Source: Hortaea werneckii (Eukaryota > Ascomycota > Dothideomycetes > Mycosphaerellales > Teratosphaeriaceae). From it: a stretch of DNA of 64,000 nt. Shown piece after piece: positions 22,476 through 34,824 of the stretch. The stretch spans positions 26,798 to 90,797 of the forward strand of contig JBAOKB010000107.1 in assembly GCA_037044905.1 (NCBI GenBank). The letters run 5' to 3'. The notes beneath the pieces are model-generated. The model was not told the DNA's origin. It did not search any database and worked only from the letters and a program-made list of their open reading frames with translations. A program made the translations under genes and the position numbers. Position 1 is the stretch's first letter. The number at the start of each line of letters is the position of its first letter.

Positions 22476-24445
22476 GAATAGTATCCTGGCGAGTTGGCGT
22501 CTTCGAGACAGATCTCCCAATCAAGGGGTCCATGTCGTGGGCCTAGGATAACCTTTCCTTGTGTCACTGATACCTTAATTTGTCCTTTGACAGTGGCTTT
22601 GACGTGCCCTAGTATCATGTTTCTCCATATTGGTAGTTGCACTAGTGGTCCTATGGGCTTTAGTTCCCATTGCTTCGTGGACTCGGTCAACTTGTGTCGC
22701 ATTGCCTCCAACGATATGAGGTCTTCTTAATAAGCTTCCTGGATTCGGTGTAGTTCATGAAGTCGTGCCTTAATGATCTGGATTCGTTCTCTAACGCTTC
22801 TAGGAATGTGGATTCCATCGGGCGTTACATAGCTTCCATTAGGTTGGAATGTGCTTCCAATCGGTGGTCGTTCTTGCACGTATGCTGCTGCATCGTAATC
22901 GACGTTGACAAGTCGATAGTTCCAGAACATTGCTCTAATTCGGTTGAGCATGTTGTCGAACTCGATCGGGTGAAGTCGTCGTTTCCCTTGGATCTTGGGG
23001 AATACAGTCTCGAGTTGATGCATGATAAAGATCATTATCCTTTTGATGGGTTCAGATCCTTAAATGGTGAATGTCGATATTTCAAGGTCGTCTGGCTCTT
23101 CGTCATCTGTATATTCTTCCTCTAATGAACTACCGTCCTGCGCTGCTATCGTCTGCGCTATCATTTGTAGTTGTTCCAGGTTTGGTCCCGTAAGTTCCGG
23201 TTCGGGGTCGTTATTTTGTGGAGATTCTTCTTCCTCTAGCAGTTCTTCTTCCTGCTCAGGGGGTGTGTTTTCTTGCAGAGTTGCGTCCTCCCAATTAAAT
23301 GGTGGTGGAGACCTTCCTCTCTGGGAATTTCCTAAGTCTCTCATCTGCTGTAGCGGCTGGCCTCGTATCATCACGTTGAATTCCATCCTAGCCTTGCGTG
23401 GCTTCTTGGGATAGTGACCACTTGCTTGCTTGTCTAATTCGTGGGTCTTGCAATAGTCGTCGTAGCAACCCGTCCAATGCACAGCCTTATGGTCTGGTTC
23501 CGTCTTTGGTTCCTCAACGAGTTTTGATACATCGTAGGCGCCTCGTCCATCGTTTGCTTCGTCGATGGGTTCCTTTACTAGCATCATGTTGAGTTGCTCC
23601 TGCGGTCGCACCTTTCGTCCGCGGCAATCTCGTGCGTAATGCCCTATCTTGTGGCAATTGTAGCACTCCGGTCCTTCTCGTTTCTTTCCTCTGTTGCTGT
23701 TCCCTTGGAACTTCCCTTTACCCTTGGCTCCGTGCATGCCTTTTCCTTTCGGCTTGCGTTGGATGATATCCAATTCCATGGCATCAGGATCGCGACGAGA
23801 CCCTCCAGTCCAGCTGGTAGAGTTGTAGCCAGATCGTCCGCGATACTGTCCATTGTGGCGTTTTTCCATCTTTCTCTCGTAAAGCCTATCGTCAATTTCG
23901 ATAGCATCTTGAATCATTAGTTCGAGAGTGTCGTGAGATGCACCTAAGCGCATGAGTTCATCCTTGACGTCGTCCTTGAGTCCAGTGTAATACATAGTGA
24001 GTAAGGCTTGGTCATCCCAACCAGTCTTGCCTGAATACTCCCTGAACTTGGCGGTGTATTGCGAAGTAGACGTCTTCTGTTTCAGGTGTTGGATGACTCG
24101 GATGGCGACTTGTTTTTCGTTACTCAACCCATAAATGTTTCGAATGGCTTTGACATAGTTGTCCCAGCTGTTGAAGATTCCTTCGGTGTCGATGTTCTGG
24201 TGCAAGACTTCGTGCAGTCTGGGTCGAATCCATTGTTGGACTTGTCCCCTAAGATAAGAGGATGCAAGTAGAGTCTTCTTGGGGTCCTGAGTAATATTTT
24301 CGAAACGAAAGTAAAGTGCCATTTGGTTCAGCCAATCGTCAAGCTTCGATCGATCGCCATAGTAGTAGTCCGGTTTGGCGACTTTGATATTGTTGTCGTT
24401 GGTACGCTGCTGAACGCTGGTGTCTCGGTTCTCGGATGGAGCCAT
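22430..24445 (-). pseudogene. gag: E1 gag: capsid/nucleocapsid with long C-terminal extension
   Basis: The ATG at 24,445 lies 40 nt inside the 5' LTR. The frame runs 671 codons to 22,430. Residues about 25-190 form the Gag capsid region (YYYGDRSKLDDWL...), and a CX2CX4HX4C zinc knuckle lies at residues 261-274. An acidic segment around 400-450 and a C-terminal region of about 200 residues follow before the overlap with pol. Two nonsense codons interrupt it: TAA at 23,060 (CAA in E3) and TAA at 22,727 (CAA in E3). The long extension past the knuckle is larger than in typical chromovirus Gag. It contains no domain I recognise. Confidence 0.93.
22469..22475 (-). promoter_or_regulatory. -1 ribosomal frameshift site A_AAA_AAC (E1)
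   Basis: In gag frame the codons read TCA AAA AAC GAA, so the heptamer is in the canonical X_XXY_YYZ register. Gag then terminates at 22,430, and pol is open from upstream of 22,520 in the -1 frame. Eight nucleotides after the heptamer the RNA can form a short hairpin, CCTG-CCGA-CAGG. In B the same site is the perfect palindrome CCTGTCGACAGG. The heptamer is preserved in E1, E3, B and C. Confidence 0.85.
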
Positions 24446-24472
24446 TGTTGTCTGAGGTACAAAGTTCCTTGA

Positions 24473-24484
24473 GGGTGTTCAAAG
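24473..24484 (-). promoter_or_regulatory. Primer-binding region of E1, self-priming type
   Basis: The coding strand directly after the 5' LTR is CTTTGAACACCC. It lacks the TGG expected for a tRNA 3'-CCA primer. Eight bases, TTGAACAC, are exactly complementary to GTGTTCAA in the LTR at 24,619-24,626, where the transcript should start. This is the arrangement known from Tf1-type elements, in which the RNA 5' end folds back to prime. Confidence 0.65.
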
Positions 24485-24886
24485 TGTTGCGACCCTACGA
24501 AGTAGTGTCACGGATTTAGAGCTCGTTGGAACAGATGTGTCAAGACAACTGGGTTGTGGGATAACTGATTGTGACAAGGCTGTTGGTTCTCTACCTAACA
24601 GTCGGATTGCAACATGAGTTGAACACACGAACTCCTAACGAGAAACATGCCTAGTTATATACATAAGAGATTCGTGTCTTCATGCAATAGTTCGCTGGGT
24701 CGCTCAGCGGTCCGGCGCTCCAAGGTCGCCGGGTCGCTCGTCGACCGGTCGGCCTCTTGCATATATGCAGTGGTTCGCCTGCCAAGGCAGCGCTCTCCTG
24801 CATACTGATCACGTGACCTTTCCTTGCTCCAGTCCTTACTGGCCAATCGCTTCGGGTTCGAGCGTCCCGTGACCGTGTTCGTAACA
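24485..24886 (-). repeat. 5' LTR of E1
   Basis: 402 bp, identical to the 3' LTR. On the coding strand it reads TGTTACGAAC at the start and GGGTCGCAACA at the end. It is the promoter-bearing copy for gag-pol. Confidence 0.97.
24619..24661 (-). promoter_or_regulatory. LTR core promoter: TATA box and inferred transcription start
   Basis: The coding strand shows TATATAA at 24,655-24,661. About 29 nt downstream lies GTGTTCAA (24,619-24,626), the segment complementary to the primer-binding region. The distance fits a TATA-directed start and would place R from about 24,626 toward 24,485. The TATA motif is conserved in every LTR in the window, including the second U3 type. Confidence 0.6.
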
Positions 24887-24896
24887 TATATTAGGT

Positions 24897-24996
24897 ATAG
24901 CTTAGTTCTACGGTACGGCTTAGTCCTATAGTACGGCTTAGTCCTATAGTACGGCTTAGTCCTATAGTACGGCTTAGTCCTACGTTATAGCTTAGT
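24897..24996. repeat. 18-bp tandem repeat, about five copies
   Basis: The unit GGCTTAGTCCTATAGTAC recurs with an 18-bp period (starts at 24,917, 24,935, 24,953 and 24,971, with degenerate copies either side). Being a multiple of three, it may come from a coding repeat, but the surrounding DNA is RIP-mutated and no frame is recognisable. It lies just outside the right target duplication of E1. Confidence 0.8.
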
Positions 24997-25068
24997 CCCA
25001 AGGTACGTTTTAGTATTAGGCTGTAGTTTAATACTTAGGCGCGCGTTAATTCTAGAGAACTTTTATCC

Positions 25069-25365
25069 TCTATCTTAGAGTCTAAATTAGGAAGGCGCTA
25101 TTAGGTTCTTCTACTCTAAAGGTATACCTTTCCTCTTAGATCTACTTAAGCTTTATCGGTCTTATTAGTCTCGTCTACCTTAAAGTCTAAATTAGAAAGG
25201 CGCTAACTAGGTCTTCTATTCTTAAGGTACGCCTTTCCTCTTAAACTAGCTAAGCTTAGTCGGCTATATCTACCTTAGAGTCTAACTTAGGAAGATGCTA
25301 TTAGGGTCTTTTGCTCTTAAGATATACCTTTCCCCTTAGACTAGGCTAAGCTCTCTTAGTCTTTT
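25069..25365. repeat. Imperfect tandem repeat of about 100 bp, three units
   Basis: Units beginning TCTATCTTAGAGTCTAAATT (25,069), TCTACCTTAAAGTCTAAATT (25,174) and TCTACCTTAGAGTCTAACTT (25,269) share the internal blocks GGAAGGCGCTA, TAAGGTATACCTTTCCTCTTA and CTAAGCTT. Copies differ by RIP-type and other changes, so the array predates the RIP. Confidence 0.8.
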
Positions 25366-26879
25366 TATTATTAAGGGCTTAAATGTTACCCTTAGACTTT
25401 ACCTAAGAGTACTAGCGTTTCTTATAAGTAATCGACGACCTATCTTTAGTCTATATAGTTAGAAGAGACAAGCTTACGCTTAGGCAACTACGTCGCTACG
25501 TAGCGGTATATCTCGTCTAGCCCTATAACGAGGTAGTTTAGTAATATATATATAGCGTTAGCTATCTATCGATGTACTATATAACCTCTTTTTATAGGCT
25601 TTACAAATTAATAGCTACGTAACGTAGGTATCTCTAGGAACTCTAGAGAGTCTATAGATAGTATAGGTAGGGTTAATATCTACTAAGGCATAAGCGTAGG
25701 AATTGTAGGCTATAGAGATATATTCTTTATTCTTGTTCTCCGCTTCGCGAATGTCTGTCCTATTATTTTATAGATAGCGGCTAATAGTAACTACTCTCTA
25801 ATATTTATAGCTTAGGGAGGGGTATACTTATAGTTTAAGTAACAAAGAGTAATGTTATAGCGCTTAGAATCTAAAGTATATAGTTACTTACTAGCTTTTA
25901 TATACTATTATAGTCGGTAGTCTAGAAGTAGAGTCGGTAGCTATAGGACCTCTAACCTAGCGCTTTCCTATTATAATATTACTCCTTCCCTCTCTATTAT
26001 AACGTAGGTTTATAACAGGAGCTTACTACCTTACCTAATATTTAATTTTATTCGAATATACTATACCTATATATATAAGCCTATCTTACTAAGGTTATAG
26101 TATTGTATCTATAGTACAATTATATATCCTCTAACCTATAATACTATTAAGCTAGCGGTAGGAGACTTTATTAGTAGTCGTATATTGTCCGATATACTAT
26201 AAACAATCGAAAAGGCTATAGTAAAGCTACGTTTCCTTTAAGTAGTATAGTAGAACATATATAACTTTTAGTAGGATACTACTAAATAAATAAGTAGATC
26301 TATAACTACTTTCCTTAGCTTCGTCCTAAAGGCTTCTCTTTATTTTTAGATAGTAATCGAAATGTTAAAGTTCTATATATACTACTCTAGAGGCTAAAGA
26401 AACTAGGAATACCCTTATCCTTCTCTATATAGCCTATCCTAGGTTTCTTTGCCCTCCTCTAGTAGAGGCTTTTCTATTAGCTAAACCTACTACCTTATAC
26501 TCTCGACTCTCCTACCTATTATAACGCGCTACGTTAGTCTTACCTTATAGTAGTATAAGTATATAGAGGTCTTAATAGTAAGTACTATTAATTACTCTCT
26601 CCTAGGTTATAGCTAACACCCGTAAGATATCTTTAATCCCTAGACTAGTTCTTACCCTAAAACTAACGAAGTACCTATAGCTAGGTTACTTACTAAAGAC
26701 TATAAAGCTAGACTTAATCTAAATACCGTTACTATATCTATAGAGCATTAGTTAGCTATAGTTAAAGTATAGTTGTAGTCGCCCTTACGTTATAAGTTTA
26801 ACTAGGTCTTACTAAAGATAAAGACTACCCTTACGTAAGTATTCGGTATATCTAGAATACGCTTACTCTTAGTCTAATC
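25366..26879. other. RIP-saturated relic DNA without recognisable domain
   Basis: TA-rich with stops in all frames. It probably belongs to the 5' part of the relic ORF that follows, because weak frame continuity extends a little upstream of 26,880, but no motif is identifiable. Confidence 0.5.
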
Positions 26880-28427
26880 TAGAATTAGACTTATTAACTA
26901 TGCTTAGCGACCCTAAAAATTCTCTTAGCGGATCCGGCTTCTATTAACTTAACTAACTTATCTTTAGAGGCTACTACTTCTCCTAACTATAGCGAAAGTT
27001 AGTCGCCTAGGCCGTCTTTATAGAGTACCTCGCGCGATTTACCTCTCGATTCTATTATTAAAGACTAGCTCTATATAACCCTACTTACTAATCTAGAGAG
27101 CTTATAATAGCTAGAGTCCCCTACGACATCCCTACCCTTTATATTACCTAGTATAAACGTAACGGTACGTAACGACTACCTATTATAATCCTTTAAAGAT
27201 AAGGATTATACTAGTAAAGATAATAAAATCCGTACCTAGCCTAGTAATAATAGAGTAGTCGGTAGTAGTAATAACGAGGCTCTAGTACTAAATACTAAAT
27301 AGGATTAGACTAAAGAGGAGGATCTATTAACTCTAGATACCGACCTTATAGAGCTATGTCTCCGCGTTAACCTCGAAGCCTATAGAGGAAAGACTTAAGA
27401 CTTTACTAGAGAGAATAAAGATAACTAGGAAAGTATATTATCTATAAGTAGGGAGAATAATCCCGATAGACTAGTAGAAGATATTTTCGAGCTATTAGTA
27501 TAGAACAACGCGGACGATACTAAACTATAATTAGACGAAAATTACGAGAGATCCGTGTATTAAGACTTAAGCTTTACTACTTCTAACTAAGATAGTAACA
27601 AAGACGAGCCTATAGATCTATATTACCCTATAGTATATAGATACAAAGTTCTACGGAGCTAGCGCGAAGTTTACGAGAAAGAAGAAGAGTATAAGGATAG
27701 AATTAAGTACTATAGGGAGGACAATAATACTTAGGAAAGACTAATTAAGGCTATCGTAAAAGACATTTAAAAACTTCCGCGCTATAGACTAAACACGCCT
27801 TTTAAGGGTTTTCCTATTTGTAATTCTTTAGTAGTATTCTACAGGATTTTTAATTAGTATAGCTTTATACTTTCCTAATCGAAGCTTGCTTAAAGAAATA
27901 GAGACGATACCTTATTTAGCCTAGAATAGTAGAAATATCTTCTTAGAGACAAGTTACTAGAGACCTTTATAAATAGCTTACTAGCCCGTAATATAGGCAA
28001 GAAAAGAGGAGGCATAGCGTATTTAGCCTAAGAAAGCCTTAACCTCCTTCTAATATATTAAGACTATCCTAAGTAGGATTTTAATATAGTCGCTTCTATA
28101 TATTTATAAAAGTACCCGCTTAAAGGTTAAACGACTCGCTTAGTCTAAAACTATCTTACTAAGCTTCGCTATATATATAGTATTATAGCTAAGATACTAG
28201 CATTTGCTATATATAAAAGTATTTTTTATCTATCCTCTAATCGCTAAGACTATAACGATATAGCTATTTCTAAAGACAATAATCCTACGACTCTCCCTAA
28301 GGGGTATAGAGTACTAAACGACAAAGTTTTAACCCTACGTCGTAAGTAAGACTCTTTATAGTAGAGATCTATATCTATTAATATATAGGTAAGTAGGTCT
28401 TTTATAAGGACTAGCCTCCCGCCTATA
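26880..28427 (+). pseudogene. Large unrecognised RIP-eroded ORF, part 1 (upstream of copy B)
   Basis: The plus-strand frame congruent to 27,336 is readable for about 500 codons, with only TAA/TAG stops of the RIP type. It starts with a Ser/Pro/Asn-rich part, continues through a strongly acidic section (27,330-27,620) and then a Lys/Arg/Leu-rich helical section (27,860-28,400). It runs straight into the 5' LTR of copy B, which is inserted at CTATA. Removing B and one target copy joins this frame in register with the sequence from 35,232. I do not recognise the family. Confidence 0.45.
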
Positions 28428-28829
28428 TGTTACGAGCACGGTTACGAGACGGTTAGACCCGAAGCGATTAGCTAGTAGGGGCTAGAGGAGACAAGGGTTA
28501 CGTGACTAGTATGCAAGTAAGCGCTGCCTTAGTAGGCGACTAACTACATATATGCAAGTAGTCGACTAGTCGACGAGCGACCGAGCGATTACTAAGCGAC
28601 TAATCGCTAAGCGACTAGGCGATTAGATACATAAAGACACGAATCTCTTATGTATATAACTAGGCACGTTTCTTATTAGGAGTTCGTGTGTTTAACTTAT
28701 GTTGCAATCCGACTATTAGGTAGAGACCTAACAGCCTTGTTACAATTAGTTATCCCACAACCTAGTTGTCTTAACACATCTGTTCTAAAGAGCTCTAAAC
28801 CCGTAACACTACTTCGTAGGGTCGTAACA
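28428..28829 (+). repeat. 5' LTR of copy B
   Basis: 402 bp, TGTTACGAGC to GGGTCGTAACA. The TATA element and the start segment GTGTTTAA are present. The adjoining primer-binding region CTTTAAACACCC keeps the eight-base complementarity even though both partners carry RIP-type changes. Confidence 0.95.
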
Positions 28830-31800
28830 CTTTAAACACCCTTAAGGAACTTTGTACCTTAGACAATAATGGCTCCATCCGAGAACCGAGACACTAGCGT
28901 TTAGTAGCGTACCTACGACAACAATATTAAAGTCGCTAGACCGGACTATTACTATAGCAATCGATCGAAGCTCGACGATTGGCTTAACTAAATAGCACTT
29001 TACTTTCGTTTCGAAAACATTACCTAGGATCCTAAGAAGACCTTACTTGTATCCTCTTACCTTAGGGGACAAGTCTAACAATGGATTCGACCTAGGTTGC
29101 ACGAAGTCTTGTACTAGAACATCGACACCGAAGGAATCTTTAATAGCTAGGACAATTATATTAAAGCCATTCGAAATATTTATGGGTTAAGTAACGAAAA
29201 ACAAGTCGCCATCCGAGTTATCTAACACTTAAAACAGAAGACGTCTACTTCGCAATACACCGCTAAGTTTAGGGAGTATTTAGGCAAAACTAGGTGGGAT
29301 AACTAAGCCTTACTTACTATGTATTACACTAGACTTAAGGACGACGTTAAGGATAAACTTATGCGCTTAGGTGCATCTCACGACACTCTCGAACTAATGA
29401 TTTAGGATGCTATCGAAATTAACGATAGGCTCTACGAGAGGAAGATAGAAAAACGCTATAATAGACAGTATCGCGGACGATCTAGCTACAACTCTACTAG
29501 CTAGACTAGAGGGTCTCGTCGCGATCCGGACGCTATGGAATTAGATATTATCTAGCGCAAGCCAAAAGGAAAAGGCATACGAGGAGCCAAGGGAAAAGGG
29601 AAGTTCTAAGAGAACAACAATAGAGGAAAGAAACGAGAAGGACCGGAGTACTACAACTGCTACAAGATAGGGCATTACGCACGAGACTGCCGCGGACAAA
29701 AGGTGCGACCGTAGGAGCAGCTTAATATAATGCTAGTAAAGGAACCTATTAACGAAGCAAACGATGGACGAGGCGCCTACGATGTATTAAAACTCGTTAA
29801 GGAACCGAAGACGGAACTAGACTATAAGGCTATGCATTAGACGGGTTGTTACGACGACTACTATAAAACCTATAACTTAGACAAGCTAGCAAGTGGTTAC
29901 TATCCTAAGAAGCCACGTAAGGCTAGGATAGAATTTAACGCAATGGTACGAGACTAGCCGCTATAGTAGATAAGAGACTTAGGAAATTCCCGGAGAGGAA
30001 GGTCTCTACTACCATTTAATTGGGAGGACGCAACTCTGCAAGAAAATATACCCCCCGAGTAGGAAGAAGAACTACTAGGAGAAGAAGAATCTCTACTAAA
30101 CAACGATACCGAACTAGAACTAACGGGACCAAACCTAGAACAACTACAAATGATCGCCTAAACAGTCGCTACGACGGATAACGATTTATCTAAAGAAGAA
30201 TATACCGACGACGATGAACCCGACGACCTCGAACTATATTATTTCGAAGTCTTAGAAGTAGGACTAGCTCGGAGAATGATCCTCTTTATCGCAAACCAAT
30301 TTAAAACCGTATTCCTATAGATCTAAGGGAAACGACGACTATACCCGATCGAATTCGACAACATGCTCGACCGATTAAGAGCAATGTTTTGGATCTATAG
30401 ACTCGTTAACGTAGACTACGACGTAGTAGCATACGTACAAGAACGACTACCGATTAGAAGTACGTTTTAACCTAATGGAAGCTACATTACGCCTAACGGA
30501 ATCTATATCCTAAGAAGGCTTAGAGAACGAATATAAGTAGTTAAAGGACGATTCTACGAATTACACCGGATCTAGGAAGCATATTAGGAAGACCTTATAT
30601 CGTTAGAAGCAATGAAACAGAAGTTGACTAAGTTAGCAAGCCAATGGGAGATAAGACCCATCGGGCAACTAGTACAATTACCGATATAGAGAAACATAAT
30701 ACTAGGGCACGTTAAAGCTACTATTAAAGGACAAATTAAGGTATTAATGACACAAGGAAAGGTTATCCTAGGCCTACGACATAGACCCCTTAATTAGGAA
30801 GTCTGTCTCGAAGATACTAACTCGCTAGGATACTATTCAAAAAACGAAGGATCCCTGTCGACAGGAGTAGTCGCTAGGAAGTAAACATTATCGAAGCTCC
30901 TATAGCATTAGTAGCACCGGTATTCCGTACTAAATGCATTGTTAATAGACATACGACACAAGCTATAATCGATTCCGGAGCTAGCGGAAACTTTATATCG
31001 ACTAGCTTTATCTAGCGAAACGGGATCGCTACCCGACGAAAGAAAGACGGCGGATACGAGTTAATGGTCGCAGATAGATTATCCCTATCCGAAGTAGACA
31101 GCGAAACAATGCCGCTAGTCCTAGCTATCCAATAGCACTACGAGACTATTAGCCTAGATATCGTTAATATAGCTAGTTACGATGTCGTAATAGGGACACC
31201 TTAGTTAGAAAAGCACAACCCTCTAATAGATTAGAGGAAAAGAGTACTTAAGTTTAAGCGATGCGGTTGCGCTACCGACATCTACCCTATACATCGATAG
31301 CGTGCGATAGTAGATAAGGAAAGATAGTTCTACGAATTAGAACGTTAACCGATAACATACTCCGACAAAAACGGCAAGGAGATAGTCTCTATAGACACTA
31401 AGCTAGCCTAGCTAGGTCACGAGGTAAGAGATAAAAGGAGAACTAACGTACCTCTAGAGATCCCTAAAGAGTTTAAGAAATGGAAACCGCTCTTCTAGGA
31501 AGAGGAAGGATTAGCCGCCTTACCTAGACATTAACTATAGGATTACCGAATACAACTTTAGCCTAGCAAAGATCTACTATAGGGGCTACTATATAGGTTA
31601 TCCAAAAAGGAGCTCGAAGAGTAACGACGATAGCTAAAGGAAAAGAGCGACAAAGGATAGATAGAGAAATCCTAATCGCTAGCCGCTTTACTAGCAATGT
31701 TCGTTCTAAAGAAAGGAGGAAAACTGCGAATAGTAATCGACTATCGACGACTTAATAAAGTTACGGTTAAGAACCGATATCTACTACCTAACATCGAAGA

Positions 31801-34214
31801 AATGCAAGATCGACTTACCGGAGCAAACTAGTATTCTAAGATTAATCTACGAGACGCATTCTACGCCGTACGAATAGCTAAGGGAGAAGAATAGAAAATA
31901 GCCTTTAGGACGCGCTATAGACTCTATCAATTCCGAGTTATGCTAATGGGACTTACAAATGCTCTAGCGACATATTAATAGCTCGTTAACGATGTGTTAC
32001 GAGATCTACTTAACATAACCGTTATAGCATATGTCGATAACATCTTAATCTTTACCTAAGGAAGCCGAGAACAATATACTAAAGATGTACAGGCAGTGCT
32101 AGAACGACTTAGCACAGTAGACTTTAAGACCGTACCCGAGAAGTGTAAACTCTATAAGAAGGAAATCGAATTCCTAGGATTCATTATTAATACTACTAGA
32201 ATTAAGATGGACCCAAAGAAAGTACAATCTATTAAGGAATGGCTAACACCGAAGAACGTTATAGAAATCTAAGCCTTTCTAGGACTCGCGAACTACAATA
32301 GAAAGTTTGTTAAAGGATACTCCAAACTTGTAATCCTACTTACGAGTCTTACGAAGAAGGATACTAAGTTCGTATAGACGGAGAAACAACAGAAAGCATT
32401 CCAACAACTTAAGAAAGCATGTATATAGTTACTAACACTTATGCTATTCGATACGAAGAAACTAGTACAAGTCGAAACCGACGCATCCGACTTAGCAATA
32501 GGTGCTTGTATTACTTAAGAACATAATGGCAAAAGACACCTAGTAGCGTATTACTTAAGGAAAATGACGCTAGCGGAACAGAACTACGAGATTTACGACA
32601 AAGAACTATTAGCGATTGTTGTAGCATTGCGACACTAGAGAGTTTACTACGAAGGAGCCATAGGACTAACGATATATACCGACTACAAGAACCTTTAATA
32701 CTTTACAACTACTAAGGATCTATCGCGTCGATAGTATAGATAGTTAGAGCTACTCGGACAATACAAGTTCGATATCTAGTATACACTAGGGAAGGACAAT
32801 GGGCGCGCAGATGCGCTAAGTAGAAGAAGCGACTATATAGAAGGCAAGGAGTAGAACAAGAAAACATTGCTTAAAGTTAACAAGGACGGAAGCCTTACTA
32901 CAGATATATAAGAGTTTAACAATATACTCCGAGTTCTACGAGATAAACAAGAAGAGTTCCCTATCGAACATAGGAAGTACTAAGTTCTACTAGAAAAGGA
33001 ACACGAGTGCATTAAAGATTACTATAATAGCTAAACCACGGGACATCTAGGAATTATAAGAACGATCGACTTAATTAGACGGAACTTTGCCTTTCCGCAG
33101 ATGCGGAAAAAGGTTACTAACTACGTTAAACGATGCGATAGTTGTTAAAAGAATAAAGCATTACGACATGCGAAGTATAGCAATCTCTAGTTCCGAGAAC
33201 CTTCGGACACACTATAGAAAGAAGTTACAATAGACTTTATTACGAAGTTACTACCATCCGAAGATCTAGCCATAGGAGTCATCTACGATTCGATACTTGT
33301 TATAGTAGACACCTTAACCAAGTATGCACACTTTATACTATACGAAGAATTAATAATAGTTATAGAACTCGCATACCTCGTACTAGATAGGCTTATTAGA
33401 CATTATGGAATTCTAGAAAGCTTTATTATAGATAGAGACAAGCTGTTTACATCAAATTTCTAGAAATCGCTTATGGGACAAATTGGAATTAAGCATAGGC
33501 TATTAATAGCATTTTACCTAGAAACAGATGGTTAGACCGAGAGAACGAATTAGTTACTCGAAGCATACCTACGGCACTACGTTAACTACGCACAGAACAA
33601 TTGGGTTTTACTATTACTAATGGCACAATTAGCCCTAAACAATAACGCCTTAGAAACGACGAAAGAATCGCCATTCTTCTTAAACTATAGAAAAACACCT
33701 AACATGTTTATAGAACCGAGAACATTAATAAAAGCCGACAAAGCTATAATAATGGCAGAGGAATTGCAGAAGGTACATACTATAGCCCGAGATGCAATCC
33801 GACATTCGTAATAGCGAATCTAGAAACAGAGATTTAAAGAATTAAAAACGGCACCTTAACTTAAGAAGGGGGATAAGGTATATCTTCTAACGAAGAACCT
33901 AAAAACAAAGCGAAGAACGAAGAAACTAGATTATGTTAAAGTCGGACCGTTTTTGATTGCCGAACGAAAAGGCGCAGTTAGCTACCGACTCGAGCTTCTA
34001 CTAGACGCCAAAATCTATCTAGTGTTCCACGTATCCTTATTAGAACCCGTACACCCCGACGCCGTGCTACAAACAACGTTCTACTACTAGGAACAAGAAG
34101 ACGACGAATACGAAGTCGAAAAAATTATAGACTACGATAGGAAGAGTTAGCGATATCTTATTAAGTAGAAAGGATACCCTAGCGACGAAAACACATGGGA
34201 ACTACTTACTAACC

Positions 34215-34727
34215 TTAACTGCCCGAAGATGCTACGCCGGTACTACTAGAGAAGTTAATAGATTAATCCATGTTACCTAGGGTCTCCATTATTAAAGGAG
34301 TAAGGCCTACTATAGCAGCCGCCGTAGGACAGTTCTCGTTAGCCTTAAAGGCGCCTTCCGTATCCATTTCCGACGCAAGACGTTTAGCTTTCCGAGCCGC
34401 CCGACCTTTAGCTTAACGAAGAATCTTCTTGTTTCGCATTAACCGAGCCATTACGGTAGCCAACAACTCTTTATCCTTATCTACCTTGCGCTAGTACTCC
34501 TCCCGAGTTCGGTCTAAGGATTCCTAAGACATGTTAACGCATTTCTTGCCTTAACGGACGCATTCGGAACACCGAAGGTTGGTTAAGTTCGACATAATAA
34601 TGCAAAGATGGTTGTATATAGAACAACGTTTACACGGGAAGAAGACAGGACGACCGTTCCTTTTAATTTCGGCAGCTAGACGCGAGCGTCTTTTCTTAGA
34701 AGAAGAAGTTTCTAGTTGTAGAGACAT
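34215..34727 (-). pseudogene. Antisense accessory ORF of copy B
   Basis: It is 171 codons long in the same position and orientation as the E1 accessory ORF, ending in the same VASSGS tail. All six cysteines of the Zn2Cys6-like pattern are still encoded, although the surrounding element is heavily RIP-mutated and several TAG/TAA codons break the frame. The first 25 residues differ from E1 by substitutions that are not transitions, so the N-terminus had diverged before RIP. Confidence 0.75.
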
Positions 34728-34824
34728 CGTAGGAAAAAAGACTACTACAAACTATTACAAAAGGAACGCGGGGGACAGCGACATTATAAGCTTTAGGGAC
34801 GAAGCTAGGCTAAAAGGGGGATGG

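Larger units (their letters stand above)
18090..24886 (-). mobile_element. Ty3/Gypsy chromovirus E1, full length, young insertion
   Basis: The element is 6797 bp and bounded by two 402-bp LTRs (18,090-18,491 and 24,485-24,886) that I find identical base for base. It is flanked by the 5-bp target duplication TATAT (18,085-18,089 and 24,887-24,891). Coding order on the minus strand is gag, -1 frameshift, protease-RT-RNase H-integrase-chromodomain. A plus-strand accessory ORF lies between pol and the 3' LTR. Despite identical LTRs, gag-pol carries at least seven nonsense codons, all explainable as CAA/CAG/TGG to TAA/TAG. The integrase catalytic Glu is changed to Lys. It cannot be autonomous. Confidence 0.97.
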
